Assembly (NCBI RefSeq): GCF_000152945.2
Contig: NC_020830.1
Span: 1,436,501 to 1,500,500 of the forward strand
DNA length: 64,000 bases
Direction of reading: 5' to 3'
DNA from: Polaribacter sp. MED152
GTDB lineage: Bacteria > Bacteroidota > Bacteroidia > Flavobacteriales > Flavobacteriaceae
Shown here: one piece after another, positions 24,741-34,187 of the stretch
How positions within the stretch are numbered: position 1 is the first letter of the stretch
Layout: the number at the start of each line of letters is the position of its first letter
Translations under genes and position numbers: made by a program
Notes under the pieces: generated by a model
The model's database searches: none
What the model was told of the DNA's origin: nothing
The model's input: only the letters and a program-made list of their open reading frames with translations

Positions 24741-26126
24741 CTATAGATTTCTAACTGCTTTTTTAAATTGACGACCTCTATCTTCGTAATTTTGAAAAAG
24801 ATCGAAACTTGCACATGCAGGAGATAACAAAACTGCATCTCCTCTTTCTGCCAATTTATGTGAAACCTTAACTGCTTCTTCTGCACCTGCAGTTTCTACA
24901 ATAGTTTCAATTACGTTACCAAAGGTGTTTTTTATTTTTTCATTATCAACGCCCAAACAAACTATAGCCTTCACTTTTTCTCTAACTAAAGGCAATAAAT
25001 CTGTGTAATCATTTCCTTTATCTACACCACCAACAATCCAAATTGTTTGCTGATCCATGCATTCTAACGCATAAAAAGTAGCGTTTACATTTGTTGCTTT
25101 AGAATCGTTTATGTAATGAACATCTTTAATTTTTGCTACATTTTCTAAACGATGTTCTGCACCTTCAAAGTTGGATAAACTTTCTTTAATAGCGTCTTTT
25201 CTAACCTTAAGCAATTGCGCTGCCATTGTTGCTGCCATTGCATTTTTAGTATTGTGTTTCCCCTTTATTGATAATGATGATATTGGCATATAAAATTTAT
25301 CTTTTTGTATGTTGATTGTTATGTTATTGTCTTTTATAAATGCGCCATATTTCAATTCTTTCTCGTTTGAAAATGGCAGTAATTTTGCTTTTGTTTTATT
25401 CTCTTTTAACCAACCTGTAATTACGTCATCATCTGCATCGTAAATTAAAAAATCGGTTTCTTCTTGGTTCTTTGTTATCCTAAATTTTGAGTTGATATAA
25501 TTTTGAAAATCATAATCATATCTATCTAAATGATCTGGAGTAATATTGGTTAAAATGGCAATATGTGGTCTAAAATTTGTAATGCCATCTAATTGAAAAC
25601 TACTTATTTCTAACACATAATTGTTATAGTTTTTCTCTGCTACTTGTAGTGCAAAACTATCGCCAATATTACCAGCAGCACCCACATCTAAATTTGCATT
25701 TTTTAAAATATGATGCGTTAATAATGTTGTGGTTGTTTTACCATTAGAACCTGTTATACCCACAATAGTTGCCTTGGTAAAATTTGCTGCAAATTCTATT
25801 TCAGAAATTACTGGAATATTATTATCAACTAACTTCTTTACCAAAGGAACTGAATCTGGAATTCCAGGACTTTTCATTACAACATTTGCCTGTAAAATCT
25901 TAGACACTGTATGTTGATTTTCCTCAAAATCTATTTGATGATGTAAAAGAACTTTTTTGTAAGCTTTGGTAATTGCACCTTTATCAGAAACAAAAACTTT
26001 ATAGCCTTTTTGCTTTGCTAAAATTGCAGTACCAACTCCACTCTCTCCCCCTCCAAGAATCACTAAAAACCCATTATCTCCTAAATAACTTAAGATTGAT
26101 TTTTCTGTATTTTCTTGCTTTTTCAT
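24741..26126 (-). CDS. murD: UDP-N-acetylmuramoyl-L-alanine--D-glutamate ligase MurD
   Basis: A 461-residue Mur ligase that adds D-glutamate to UDP-MurNAc-L-Ala. The N-terminal Rossmann part has LGGGESGVGTAILAK, the ATP loop is GSNGKTTTTLLTHH, the central domain has NITPDHLDRY, and the C-terminal domain has YINDSKATNVNAT and WIVGGVDKGNDY. These are all standard. It starts 55 bases after mraY, the widest gap inside the upstream part of the cluster; the gap holds a small hairpin (see 26145-26162). Confidence 0.97.
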   Translation of the reverse strand: MKKQENTEKSILSYLGDNGFLVILGGGESGVGTAILAKQKGYKVFVSDKGAITKAYKKVLLHHQIDFEENQHTVSKILQANVVMKSPGIPDSVPLVKKLVDNNIPVISEIEFAANFTKATIVGITGSNGKTTTTLLTHHILKNANLDVGAAGNIGDSFALQVAEKNYNNYVLEISSFQLDGITNFRPHIAILTNITPDHLDRYDYDFQNYINSKFRITKNQEETDFLIYDADDDVITGWLKENKTKAKLLPFSNEKELKYGAFIKDNNITINIQKDKFYMPISSLSIKGKHNTKNAMAATMAAQLLKVRKDAIKESLSNFEGAEHRLENVAKIKDVHYINDSKATNVNATFYALECMDQQTIWIVGGVDKGNDYTDLLPLVREKVKAIVCLGVDNEKIKNTFGNVIETIVETAGAEEAVKVSHKLAERGDAVLLSPACASFDLFQNYEDRGRQFKKAVRNL

Positions 26127-26144
26127 ATTTATTTAAAAGTTGCT

Positions 26145-26162
26145 CATCCCTTCCCAAGGGAA
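26145..26162. other. Small hairpin in the mraY-murD gap
   Basis: TCCCTT and AAGGGA form 6-bp arms around a CCC/GGG loop in the 55-base gap between mraY and murD. It has no adjacent T-run in the direction of transcription, so it is not a terminator; an RNA processing or translation-control hairpin is possible but unproven. Confidence 0.35.
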
Positions 26163-26181
26163 AGTAAGGACAAGCACTTTT

Positions 26182-27408
26182 TTATCTTAATTTTAATGTT
26201 ACGATTGTAAATACGGCTAATAGAATTCCTACAATCCAAAAACGTACTACAATTTTACTTTCGTGATAACTTAACTTTTGATAATGGTGATGTAAAGGAG
26301 ACATTTTGAAAATTCGTCGTCCAACACCAAACTTTTTTCTAGTATACTTAAACCAAGAAACCTGCAGGATTACTGATAAATTCTCTACCACAAAAATTCC
26401 TGCTAAGATTGGCAACAGCAATTCTTTACGAATAGAAATTGCAATAACCGCAATAATTCCACCAATAGTTAAACTACCTGTATCCCCCATAAATACTTGA
26501 GCTGGATATGTATTGTACCATAAGAAACCAATTAAGGCTCCTGCAAAGGCTAGGATAAAAACGGTCATTTCACCAGAATTCGGAATGTACATGACATCTA
26601 AATAATCTGCGAAAATGATGTTACCAGAAACCCATGCAAAAACAGCAAGTGTGATTACAATTATTGCTGATGAACCTGCTGCTAAACCATCTATACCATC
26701 TGTTAAATTCGCACCATTAGAAATACCTGTTACAATAAAAACGGTAATAAAGATGAATACAATCCAACCATATTTTTCATAACCATCACCTAAAAAACCT
26801 AATGCTTTGGAGTATTCTAATTCGTTATCTTTAAAAAACGGCACTGTTGTTTTAGTAGATTTATGCGCTTCTCCAAAAACTTGCTTTTTACCATTTTCTT
26901 GAATGGTTTGTTGTGCTACTGGTAGTTGTTCTTTGATAGTTACACCTTCATTGAAATATAACATAGAGCCAACAATAAGCCCCAAACCAACTTGACCTAA
27001 TACTTTAAACTTACCACTTAAACCAGCTTTGTCCTTTTTGAAAACTTTAATGTAATCATCTAAAAAACCTATAAAGCCCATCCAAACTGTAGTAATAAGA
27101 AGAATAATAATGTAAATATTATCTAATTTGGCCAGTAAAATTGCAGGAATTAATGTGGCCAGAATTATAATAATTCCTCCCATTGTTGGTGTTCCTGATT
27201 TTTGCTTTTGCCCTTCTAAACCTAAATCTCTAACTGTTTCACCTACTTGTTGTTTACGTAGAAAATTTATAATACGCTTACCATAAATAGCAGAAATTAA
27301 AAGCGATAAAATAAATGCTGCAGCTGCTCTAAAGGTGATAAACTGAAATACACCTGCACCTGGAATGCTAAATTGAGTCTCTAAATATTGAAAAAAATAA
27401 TACAGCAT
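26182..27408 (-). CDS. mraY: Phospho-N-acetylmuramoyl-pentapeptide-transferase MraY
   Basis: A 408-residue polytopic membrane enzyme that transfers phospho-MurNAc-pentapeptide to undecaprenyl phosphate, forming lipid I. Signatures are [11 protein letters not shown], the [17 protein letters not shown] loop, [22 protein letters not shown] and the MSPLHHHYQ histidine loop. It is about 45 residues longer than E. coli MraY because of an insertion between membrane segments (about 155-205, Lys/Gln/Thr-rich), usual for Bacteroidota. It lies one base after murE. Confidence 0.97.
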   Translation of the reverse strand: MLYYFFQYLETQFSIPGAGVFQFITFRAAAAFILSLLISAIYGKRIINFLRKQQVGETVRDLGLEGQKQKSGTPTMGGIIIILATLIPAILLAKLDNIYIIILLITTVWMGFIGFLDDYIKVFKKDKAGLSGKFKVLGQVGLGLIVGSMLYFNEGVTIKEQLPVAQQTIQENGKKQVFGEAHKSTKTTVPFFKDNELEYSKALGFLGDGYEKYGWIVFIFITVFIVTGISNGANLTDGIDGLAAGSSAIIVITLAVFAWVSGNIIFADYLDVMYIPNSGEMTVFILAFAGALIGFLWYNTYPAQVFMGDTGSLTIGGIIAVIAISIRKELLLPILAGIFVVENLSVILQVSWFKYTRKKFGVGRRIFKMSPLHHHYQKLSYHESKIVVRFWIVGILLAVFTIVTLKLR

Positions 27409-27409
27409 T

Positions 27410-28855
27410 CTATTTCTTTTTTAGTTGATTAAAACAGTTTGTAACTTCTTCTAAATCGTTAAAATGAGAACGAACCCCATTTATTTCTTGATAACTTTCA
27501 TGACCTTTACCTGCAATCAAAATAATATCTCCAGCATCAGACAATTTACACGCTGTTTTAATTGCTTGCCTTCTATTTACTACAGTTAAAGTTTTATTGT
27601 AATGTTCAGGTGATATACCAGCCTCCATTTCATCTAAGATTATTTGAGGATCTTCCGTTCTTGGATTATCTGAAGTAAAAATGGCTTGGTTACTTAAATG
27701 CGCAGCAATATGTGCCATTTTTGGTCTTTTTGACTTATCTCTATCACCTCCACAACCAACAACTGTAATCACTTTCTCGTTATTGGTTCTTATATCATTT
27801 ATAGTTTCTAACACATTTTTTAATGCATCTGGTGTATGTGCGTAATCTACAATAGCTGTAACTCCGTCTTCAGAAACCACATATTCAAAACGCCCATTTA
27901 CACTTTCTAACTGACTAACTATGGTTAAAATATCTAATTTTTCTAAACCTAATAATTCAGCTGTTGCAATGATTGCAGTAAGGTTATAGATATTAAAAAC
28001 TCCAATTAATTTTGTCCAAACCTCAGTATTATCAATAGAAATTAAAGTTCCTGATAATTGTTTTTCTAAAATTTTAGCTTTAAAATCAGCTAAAGTTTTT
28101 AAGGCATAACTATATTTTTTAGCCTTGGTATTCTGCAACATATAGTTGCCATTTTTATCATCTATATTGGTTAATGCAAAAGCAGATTTTGGCAAATCAT
28201 CAAAAAACTTCTTTTTTACATTTCTATACTCTGCAAAGTCTTTATGATAATCTAAATGATCATGAGATAAATTGGTGAAAATTCCTCCTGAAAATTGCAA
28301 ACCTTCTGTTCTTTTTTGATGAATTCCATGAGAACTCACTTCCATAAAGCAATATTCTACACCAGCATCTAACATCATATCTAAATACCTGTTTATGGTA
28401 ACAGAATCTGGTGTTGTATGTGTTGCTTTATACTCTTTATTACCTACTAAAATTTTTACTGTAGACAGCAAACCAACTTTGTAACCTGCTTTGGTAAATA
28501 ATTGATATAGCAATGAAGCAATAGTAGTTTTACCATTAGTACCTGTTACTCCAACAACTGGAAATTTAGTAGACGGATTTTCATAAAAATTAGATGCCAT
28601 TATTGCTAAAGCCTCATTTGCATCCGCAACCCTTATGTAAGTTATACCCTCTTTTCTATCAAATGAAAAACCTTCACATATAATGGCTTTTGCGCCTAAA
28701 GTAATGGCTTTATCTACGTATAAATGACCATCTACATTCACTCCTTTTTGAGCAATAAACACATCGCCTTCACCTACTTTTCTTGAGTCGAAAATAAGCT
28801 GATTCACCTCAATATTTGTGTTACCAAATACTTGTTTTATGGCTACTTTATACAA
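27410..28855 (-). CDS. murE: UDP-MurNAc-tripeptide synthetase MurE, probably meso-DAP adding
   Basis: A 481-residue Mur ligase that adds the third amino acid of the stem peptide. The ATP loop is [15 protein letters not shown]; the KTT region and HTTPDSVT substrate loop are present. The C-terminal motif DNPRTEDP is the DNPR form that binds meso-diaminopimelate, rather than the D(D/N)P(N/A) forms of lysine-adding enzymes, so a DAP-type peptidoglycan is predicted. It follows ftsI by 22 bases. Confidence 0.96.
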   Translation of the reverse strand: MYKVAIKQVFGNTNIEVNQLIFDSRKVGEGDVFIAQKGVNVDGHLYVDKAITLGAKAIICEGFSFDRKEGITYIRVADANEALAIMASNFYENPSTKFPVVGVTGTNGKTTIASLLYQLFTKAGYKVGLLSTVKILVGNKEYKATHTTPDSVTINRYLDMMLDAGVEYCFMEVSSHGIHQKRTEGLQFSGGIFTNLSHDHLDYHKDFAEYRNVKKKFFDDLPKSAFALTNIDDKNGNYMLQNTKAKKYSYALKTLADFKAKILEKQLSGTLISIDNTEVWTKLIGVFNIYNLTAIIATAELLGLEKLDILTIVSQLESVNGRFEYVVSEDGVTAIVDYAHTPDALKNVLETINDIRTNNEKVITVVGCGGDRDKSKRPKMAHIAAHLSNQAIFTSDNPRTEDPQIILDEMEAGISPEHYNKTLTVVNRRQAIKTACKLSDAGDIILIAGKGHESYQEINGVRSHFNDLEEVTNCFNQLKKK

Positions 28856-28877
28856 TATGTCTTGTAAATTTTTCAGA

Positions 28878-30893
28878 CTATGATAATTTTAAAATAATGG
28901 TTGCACCTTTTTCTAATGCCTCTCCTTTTTTAATAGATTGATTTTGCACTTTTCCTACTCCTGAAATTTGCACGTTTAAACCAATATTTTCTAAAAGAGA
29001 TATAGCATCCATACCATCCATACCCTTAACATTAGGCACTTTAGTATGTTCTTTTGTAATTATTGTATTGTATTTATTAAACTGTTTTTCTAATGCTGCA
29101 AACTCTACATTGTCATTTACAGATTGATTATCTATAGGAGTTGTTGTGTAAATTTTTTGAGCTATTTCCTTAAAAACTGGTGCAGCAACTGTAGCCCCAT
29201 AATAACCTTTCTTTTTATCAGGATCATGAACTACAACAATGCAAGAATATTTTGGTTCATCTGCTGGAAAAAAACCTGCGAAAGACGCTACATAATGTTG
29301 TGTAGAATAGTAACCACCTTCCCATTCACCATCTTTGTTTTTAATTCTTGGCATAAACTTTTTAGCAGTTCCTGTTTTACCAGCCATAGAGAAATTAGAA
29401 GAATAGATGTTATCTGCAGTTCCTTTTATCACTACATTTTCCATAACTTTTCTAACCTTTTTTAAGGTTTCTTCGGATGCGATTTTAGGATGAACAATTT
29501 CTGTTTCAAATACAGTTTCTGCTTTATTTTCTCTTCTTAACTCTTTTACAAATCTTGGTTTAACCATTACACCATTATTAGCAACAGCATTGTAAAACAT
29601 TAAAGTTTGCATTGGCGTAACAGAAACTCCATAACCCCAAGACATCCATTCTAAAGAAATTTTACTCCAAGTTTTACCACCTGGTTTTGGAATGGTTGGT
29701 CTACCTTCTCCTTTAATAGGAAAACCAATAGGTTTTGTAAATCCGTATTTTTCTAATTTTGCAATGAATTTTTCTGGTTCATCATCATAATGTTCTTTAA
29801 TTAACTTTACAATGCCAACATTTGAAGAAACCTCAAAAACTCTACCTGCAGATATTTTACCATAACCACCTCTTCTTGAATCTTCGACTTTTTTATTGTG
29901 AATGAAAATTTTTCCTTTTTCAGTATCAACTACAGTAGAAGTGTCAATCTTTTTATCATCTAAAGCCGCCATTAAACTTGCTAACTTGAATGTTGAACCT
30001 GGCTCATGACTTTCCCAAACAGCGTAGTTTCTTTTCTCAAAGTACTTTCCTTTAGAGGTTCTTCCTAAATTAGAAATTGCTTTAATTTCACCTGTTGCAG
30101 TTTCCATAACCACTGCACAACCATGATCTGCTTCAAAAAGTTCTAGTTGTTTTAATAATGCATGATGTGTAATATCCTGTATGTTAACATCGATAGTTGT
30201 TATAACATCATGACCATCTATTGGCTCTTTTTCATTTACATCAGAAATAGGTTTCCACTGGTTTTTGGCAATCTTCTGTTTCCAACGTAAACCATTTTCA
30301 CCCTGCATAAAATCTGCAAAAGCACCTTCTATGCCTGCTTCTCCTCTAAAATCATCATAACCAATAGTTCTCTCAGCAATTTTACCAATTGGATGTGCCC
30401 TAACTGTTTTATGTTCTGCTATGAAACCACCTTTATAGACACCCAATTTAAATATCGGGAATTGTTTCATTCGCAAATAATCATTGTAACCTACATTTCT
30501 TGCCAGTAACAAATACCTATTTTTTCTTTTTCTGGCAGATCTTAGTTTTGTCTCATAGTATCTTTGACTTTTACCCAACATGGCACTTAGTTCTTTTGCT
30601 AAAGCTGCAACGTTTTTCTCAAAAACATTACCATCTATAGCAACTGCATCTATTCTAATAGTATACTTTGACATTGATGTAGCCAACAAATTACCATCTG
30701 CAGCGTAGACGTTTCCTTTATTCGCGTAAATTGTATCTTGTTTGATGGTTAATTCTGTAGAGAGCTTTTTGTATTTTTCTCCTTGAAAATACTGTATGTT
30801 AATTACGCGAAAAACCACTGCAAACAAAAAAAGCGTCATAAAAGAAGCTACTATGTAGAATTTGGTAAGTATGCTTTTTTTGTGGGTTGCCAA
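28878..30893 (-). CDS. ftsI: Class B penicillin-binding protein FtsI/PBP3 with C-terminal PASTA domain
   Basis: A 671-residue septal transpeptidase. A short cytoplasmic tail and one membrane anchor (about 10-28) precede the dimerisation domain. The transpeptidase motifs are STFK (in HEPGSTFKLAS), SSN (in EVSSNVGIVK) and KTGTA. A PASTA domain occupies the last 65 residues (VPNVKGMDGMDAISLLENIG ...). It cross-links septal peptidoglycan and partners with FtsW. The PASTA tail resembles SpoVD/PBP2x-type proteins and is common in Bacteroidota. It starts 6 bases after the FtsL-like gene. Confidence 0.96.
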   Translation of the reverse strand: MATHKKSILTKFYIVASFMTLFLFAVVFRVINIQYFQGEKYKKLSTELTIKQDTIYANKGNVYAADGNLLATSMSKYTIRIDAVAIDGNVFEKNVAALAKELSAMLGKSQRYYETKLRSARKRKNRYLLLARNVGYNDYLRMKQFPIFKLGVYKGGFIAEHKTVRAHPIGKIAERTIGYDDFRGEAGIEGAFADFMQGENGLRWKQKIAKNQWKPISDVNEKEPIDGHDVITTIDVNIQDITHHALLKQLELFEADHGCAVVMETATGEIKAISNLGRTSKGKYFEKRNYAVWESHEPGSTFKLASLMAALDDKKIDTSTVVDTEKGKIFIHNKKVEDSRRGGYGKISAGRVFEVSSNVGIVKLIKEHYDDEPEKFIAKLEKYGFTKPIGFPIKGEGRPTIPKPGGKTWSKISLEWMSWGYGVSVTPMQTLMFYNAVANNGVMVKPRFVKELRRENKAETVFETEIVHPKIASEETLKKVRKVMENVVIKGTADNIYSSNFSMAGKTGTAKKFMPRIKNKDGEWEGGYYSTQHYVASFAGFFPADEPKYSCIVVVHDPDKKKGYYGATVAAPVFKEIAQKIYTTTPIDNQSVNDNVEFAALEKQFNKYNTIITKEHTKVPNVKGMDGMDAISLLENIGLNVQISGVGKVQNQSIKKGEALEKGATIILKLS

Positions 30894-30899
30894 TTTGCT

Positions 30900-31226
30900 T
30901 TAATCTTTATAGGTTACTTTAATTTTTTTTGGTGGTGTTTCTGAAGGTTTTAAACCTCTTTCTATTGCTTTCTCTCTTATACTAGATTCCATTTTCATTC
31001 GCATTAAAATAGTTCCAGTATCTACATATTCTGCTCTTAGCTCTCTCTTCTGTTTATTTAATTCTGATATTCGAATTACTTTTTTATCAGCATTATGTGC
31101 ACTTGTAATCATTACCAATAGCAAAACCACAACAAACAAAATGATGCCCCAGTTTTTAAAGGAAGATTCATCTGTTAAGAAGCTTCCTCGTAAAATATCG
31201 TATATGTTTCTTTTAACTTTAGACAT
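30900..31226 (-). CDS. ftsL: FtsL-like divisome protein
   Basis: A 108-residue bitopic protein: basic cytoplasmic N-terminus, one membrane segment (about 28-44, GIILFVVVLLLVMITSA), then a periplasmic coiled-coil (about 55-100) ending in a conserved ERGLKPSETPPKKI segment. FtsL binds FtsB and FtsQ and activates FtsW/FtsI. Sequence identity in this family is minimal; the call rests on size, topology and position between rsmH and ftsI. Only one base separates it from rsmH. Confidence 0.85.
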   Translation of the reverse strand: MSKVKRNIYDILRGSFLTDESSFKNWGIILFVVVLLLVMITSAHNADKKVIRISELNKQKRELRAEYVDTGTILMRMKMESSIREKAIERGLKPSETPPKKIKVTYKD

Positions 31227-31227
31227 G

Positions 31228-32130
31228 TTATTTTGGAGTGGCTAATCTTAGTTTTGCACTTCTTGCTCTGTTATTTATTTTAATTTCCTCTTTTGGAGGC
31301 ACAATTAATTTTCCTACTTTTTTTAGTGGCTCATTAGAATTACCAAAAACGTCTTTTTCTGGTTCCCCTTCAAACAAACCAGTTCTAATAAATCTTTTCA
31401 CTAATCTATCTTCTAGCGAGTGATAAGAAATCACACTTAACCTACCTTCATCATTCAATAAGTTTGGCACTTGCTGTAAGAATTCTTTTAACACCTCTAA
31501 CTCTTCATTTACTTCTATTCGAATTGCTTGAAAAATTTGCGCTAAAATTTTATGTTCTCTTGCATTTGGTAAAAATGCTTTTAGCACTTCTTTTAATTGA
31601 AAGCTAGTTTCTATTGGGCTATTTTTTCTTTCATGTACAATAGTTCTTGCTAGTTTTCTAGAATTTCTTAACTCACCATATAAGAATAGGATTTCAGCTA
31701 ATTTTTCTTCAGAATAATTATTGATGATTTCTTTTGCAGAAATTTTAGACTTCTGATTCATCCTCATATCTAAATCACCATCAAAACGAATAGAAAAACC
31801 TCTTTCAGCTTCATCAAATTGATGCGAAGAAACTCCCAAATCTGCTAAAATGCCATCTACTTTCTTAACTCTATGAAATCTTAAAAAACGTGAGATGTAT
31901 CTAAAGTTTTCTGGTATTAAAACAAATCTTTCATCATCTATAGCATTGTTAATTGCATCAGGGTCTTGATCAAAAGCAAATAAGCGTCCGTTTTTACCTA
32001 ATCTTTTTAAGATTTCTTTAGAATGACCACCTCCACCAAAAGTAACATCTACATAAATACCATCTTCTTTGATATTTAAGCCATCTACACTCTCTTGTAA
32101 TAAAACTGCATTATGATAACTCATCTCCAC
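31228..32130 (-). CDS. rsmH: 16S rRNA (cytosine(1402)-N(4))-methyltransferase RsmH
   Basis: A 300-residue SAM-dependent enzyme (MraW) that methylates N4 of C1402 in the ribosomal P site. The SAM motif is YVDVTFGGGGHSKEIL; the DLGVSSHQFDEAERGFSI and SYHSLEDRLVKRF segments are diagnostic. Its start overlaps the end of mraZ by 20 bases. The mraZ-rsmH pair at the head of the dcw cluster is the usual arrangement. Confidence 0.97.
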   Translation of the reverse strand: MEMSYHNAVLLQESVDGLNIKEDGIYVDVTFGGGGHSKEILKRLGKNGRLFAFDQDPDAINNAIDDERFVLIPENFRYISRFLRFHRVKKVDGILADLGVSSHQFDEAERGFSIRFDGDLDMRMNQKSKISAKEIINNYSEEKLAEILFLYGELRNSRKLARTIVHERKNSPIETSFQLKEVLKAFLPNAREHKILAQIFQAIRIEVNEELEVLKEFLQQVPNLLNDEGRLSVISYHSLEDRLVKRFIRTGLFEGEPEKDVFGNSNEPLKKVGKLIVPPKEEIKINNRARSAKLRLATPK

Positions 32131-32578
32131 CTGTATTACCCATCACCTCTTCTGCTAAATCTGAAAAATTTTCAGCAGCATTCTCAATTGCGTTTTCGTA
32201 CTTTTCTTTATCCCAAATCTCAATGATATTTACAGATGAAGACATAACCACCTGCTTTTTAATTCCTGCAAATTCAGATAAATTTTTAGGGATTAAAATT
32301 CGGCCTGTGGCATCTAATTCTACTAACTTTACACCAGCAGTAAATCTTCTAATAAAATCATTGTTTTTTTTCTTGAACTTGTTCAGTTTATTAATTTCTG
32401 CCATAGTTGCATTCCACTCTTTCATAGGATACAATTCTAGACACTGCTCAAAAACCGACTTTTTCAACACAAAACCTTCTTGTAATATAGGCGCAACTTG
32501 CTTTTTAAAAGCCGAAGGAAACATAACCCTACCTTTAGCGTCAGCTTTACATTCATATGTACCTATTAGATTTATCAC
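32111..32578 (-). CDS. mraZ: Transcriptional regulator MraZ
   Basis: A 155-residue protein with two SpoVT-AbrB-like swapped-hairpin domains: YECKADAKGRVMFPSAF (about 8-25) and LVELDATGRILIPKNL (about 86-102). MraZ forms ring oligomers that bind short direct repeats in front of its own operon and control the dcw cluster. The start is GTG at 32576-32578, just 13 bases or so after the predicted transcription start. Three 10-bp repeats that fit MraZ binding lie directly upstream (32611-32640). Confidence 0.95.
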   Translation of the reverse strand: MINLIGTYECKADAKGRVMFPSAFKKQVAPILQEGFVLKKSVFEQCLELYPMKEWNATMAEINKLNKFKKKNNDFIRRFTAGVKLVELDATGRILIPKNLSEFAGIKKQVVMSSSVNIIEIWDKEKYENAIENAAENFSDLAEEVMGNTGGDELS

Positions 32579-32597
32579 TTAAAAAAGAATTAATGAT

Positions 32598-32605
32598 CAA
32601 AAATA
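32598..32605 (-). promoter_or_regulatory. mraZ (dcw) promoter -7 box
   Basis: TATTTTTG on the minus strand, an exact TAnnTTTG. The expected -33 position falls inside the MraZ-type repeats, so MraZ binding should compete with polymerase. Confidence 0.55.
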
Positions 32606-32610
32606 TATAA

Positions 32611-32640
32611 AAATTACCACTTTTTACCACTTTTTACCAC
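32611..32640 (-). promoter_or_regulatory. MraZ-type operator: three 10-bp direct repeats
   Basis: Read on the minus strand: GTGGTAAAAA, GTGGTAAAAA, GTGGTAATTT in direct succession. Short G-rich direct repeats one helical turn apart in front of mraZ are the known MraZ-binding pattern (TGGGN boxes in E. coli, AAAGTG-type repeats in Mollicutes). The unit here reads AAAGTGGTAA when phased on the Mollicutes form. Confidence 0.75.
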
Positions 32641-32643
32641 ATT

Positions 32644-32698
32644 GTTAATAAAAACAACGCTTTCTTAATGTTAATAGTATATGCACTGTTGTTAATAA
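32644..32698. repeat. Three direct copies of TGTTAATA upstream of the dcw promoter
   Basis: TGTTAATA occurs at 32644-32651, 32669-32676 and 32690-32697 (start-to-start 25 and 21 bases) between the MraZ repeats and the divergent hydrolase promoter. The first and third extend to TGTTAATAA, one base from the reverse DnaA-box consensus TGTGnAwAA. AT-richness makes chance occurrence plausible. Confidence 0.4.
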
Positions 32699-32746
32699 CC
32701 TTAAATGAGGTAGTGTTTAATTGATTTTTATATCATAAAAAAGAAC

Positions 32747-32754
32747 TACATTTG
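32747..32754 (+). promoter_or_regulatory. Promoter -7 box of hydrolase-engB operon
   Basis: TACATTTG matches TAnnTTTG exactly, with TTG at 32721-32723 upstream (23-base spacer, slightly long). The start codon follows at 32781. Confidence 0.6.
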
Positions 32755-32780
32755 CTTTTTAGTGAACTAAACAAAAATCA

Positions 32781-33545
32781 ATGACTGACAAGTTAAAAAC
32801 TGAAGATAAGTTTACATATGCAGAAGCTGGTGAAGGACCTGCAATCATTGTTTTACATGGATTAATGGGGGCTTTAAGTAACTTTGGGTCTACATTTGAA
32901 CATTTTTCGAACAACGGTTATAAGGTGTTAATACCTGAGTTGCCTTTATATACTTTACCACTTGTAAAAACCAACGTTAAAAACTTAGCAAGTTATTTGC
33001 ACGAATTTTTAGCTTTTAAAAAAATTGACAGTGCTTTACTCTTAGGAAACTCTTTAGGTGGGCACATTTCTTTATACTTTACAAAACACTATCCAGAAAA
33101 AGTAAGTGCGCTTGTTTTAACAGGAAGCTCTGGTTTGTATGAAAATGCTATGGGTGGTAGTTTTCCTAAAAGAGGAAACTATGAATACATAGAGCAAAAA
33201 GCAAGAGATGTTTTTTACGACCCAGAAATAGCTACAAAAGAATTAGTTGATGATGTTTATGCCACTGTAAATGATAGAATGAAGGCCTTGAAAACCCTTT
33301 CTATTGCAAAAAGTGCTATAAGACATAATATGGCTAATGATTTACCTGAAATGAAACTACCTGTTTGTTTAATTTGGGGAAAACAAGATGGAGTAACGCC
33401 TCCAGAAGTAGCCAATGATTTTCATAAACTATTGCCAAATTCTGAATTATTTTGGATTGATAAATGTGGGCATGCTGCAATGATGGAAAGACCTGAAGAA
33501 TTTAATCAAATTCTTGAAGGTTGGTTGAAGTCTAAAAATATCTAA
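32781..33545 (+). CDS. Alpha/beta hydrolase
   Basis: A 254-residue alpha/beta hydrolase. The oxyanion HG motif is VLHGLMG; the nucleophile elbow is GNSLGG (Ser91), the acid is in GKQDGVTPP (Asp203), and the catalytic His in CGHAAMMERP (His231). This order and spacing fit carboxylesterase/haloalkane-dehalogenase-like enzymes; the substrate is not predictable. No signal peptide, so cytoplasmic. It is 13 bases upstream of engB and shares its promoter, a conserved pairing I have seen described for Flavobacteriia only from memory. Confidence 0.88.
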   Translation: MTDKLKTEDKFTYAEAGEGPAIIVLHGLMGALSNFGSTFEHFSNNGYKVLIPELPLYTLPLVKTNVKNLASYLHEFLAFKKIDSALLLGNSLGGHISLYFTKHYPEKVSALVLTGSSGLYENAMGGSFPKRGNYEYIEQKARDVFYDPEIATKELVDDVYATVNDRMKALKTLSIAKSAIRHNMANDLPEMKLPVCLIWGKQDGVTPPEVANDFHKLLPNSELFWIDKCGHAAMMERPEEFNQILEGWLKSKNI

Positions 33546-33558
33546 AACACTTTTTATT

Positions 33559-34170
33559 GTGAAAATTAAGTCTGCTGAATTTGTAATGAGTAACAGTAAT
33601 GTTATTAATGCACCAAAAGATAGAATACCAGAATATGCTTTTATAGGTCGTTCTAATGTTGGTAAATCTTCATTAATTAATATGTTAATGGAGCGTAAAG
33701 ATTTGGCGAAAATATCTGGAAAACCAGGTAAAACACAGTTAATTAATCACTTTAAAATTAATGACAACTGGTTCTTAGTTGATTTACCAGGTTATGGTTA
33801 TGCTCAGGTATCTAAAAAGAAAAGGGTAATTTTTCAATATTTTATTGAAAATTATTTTAAAGAAAGGGAGCAATTGGTTTGCACTTTTGTTTTAATAGAT
33901 TCTAGACACGATCCTCAAAAAATAGATTTAGATTTTATGCGTTTTTTGGGCGAAAACCAAATTCCTTTTTGTTTGGTTTTTACAAAAGCAGATAAGTTAG
34001 GAAGCTCTAAATTGAACAAGCAAATTACCTCTTATAAAAAGAAATTACTGCAACATTGGGAAACACTGCCTATGACTTTTTTAACCTCTTCTTCAACAGG
34101 ATTAGGTAGAAAAGAGTTTTTAGACTTTATTGACGGTGTTAATGATGATGTTGCTAAAGATTTTAAATAA
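33559..34170 (+). CDS. engB: Ribosome biogenesis GTP-binding protein EngB (YihA/YsxC)
   Basis: A 203-residue TrmE-Era-EngA-EngB-Septin-type GTPase. G1 is GRSNVGKSS, G3 is DLPGYGYA, and G4 is TKAD. EngB is needed for maturation of the 50S ribosomal subunit. The start is GTG at 33559; a downstream ATG (MSNSNV) would remove the first nine residues KIKSAEFV that are conserved in the family, so GTG is preferred. It is second in a plus-strand operon. Confidence 0.95.
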   Translation: MKIKSAEFVMSNSNVINAPKDRIPEYAFIGRSNVGKSSLINMLMERKDLAKISGKPGKTQLINHFKINDNWFLVDLPGYGYAQVSKKKRVIFQYFIENYFKEREQLVCTFVLIDSRHDPQKIDLDFMRFLGENQIPFCLVFTKADKLGSSKLNKQITSYKKKLLQHWETLPMTFLTSSSTGLGRKEFLDFIDGVNDDVAKDFK

Positions 34171-34187
34171 CTTTTAGGTTACTCTTA

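Noticed and set aside
32223..32582. Plus-strand 119-residue frame opposite mraZ
   Set aside because: Antisense shadow of a conserved gene; no promoter and no recognisable motif.
32611..32640. Short tandem repeats as a possible CRISPR or microsatellite
   Set aside because: Unit is only 10 bp, no spacers, and position in front of mraZ explains it as an operator.
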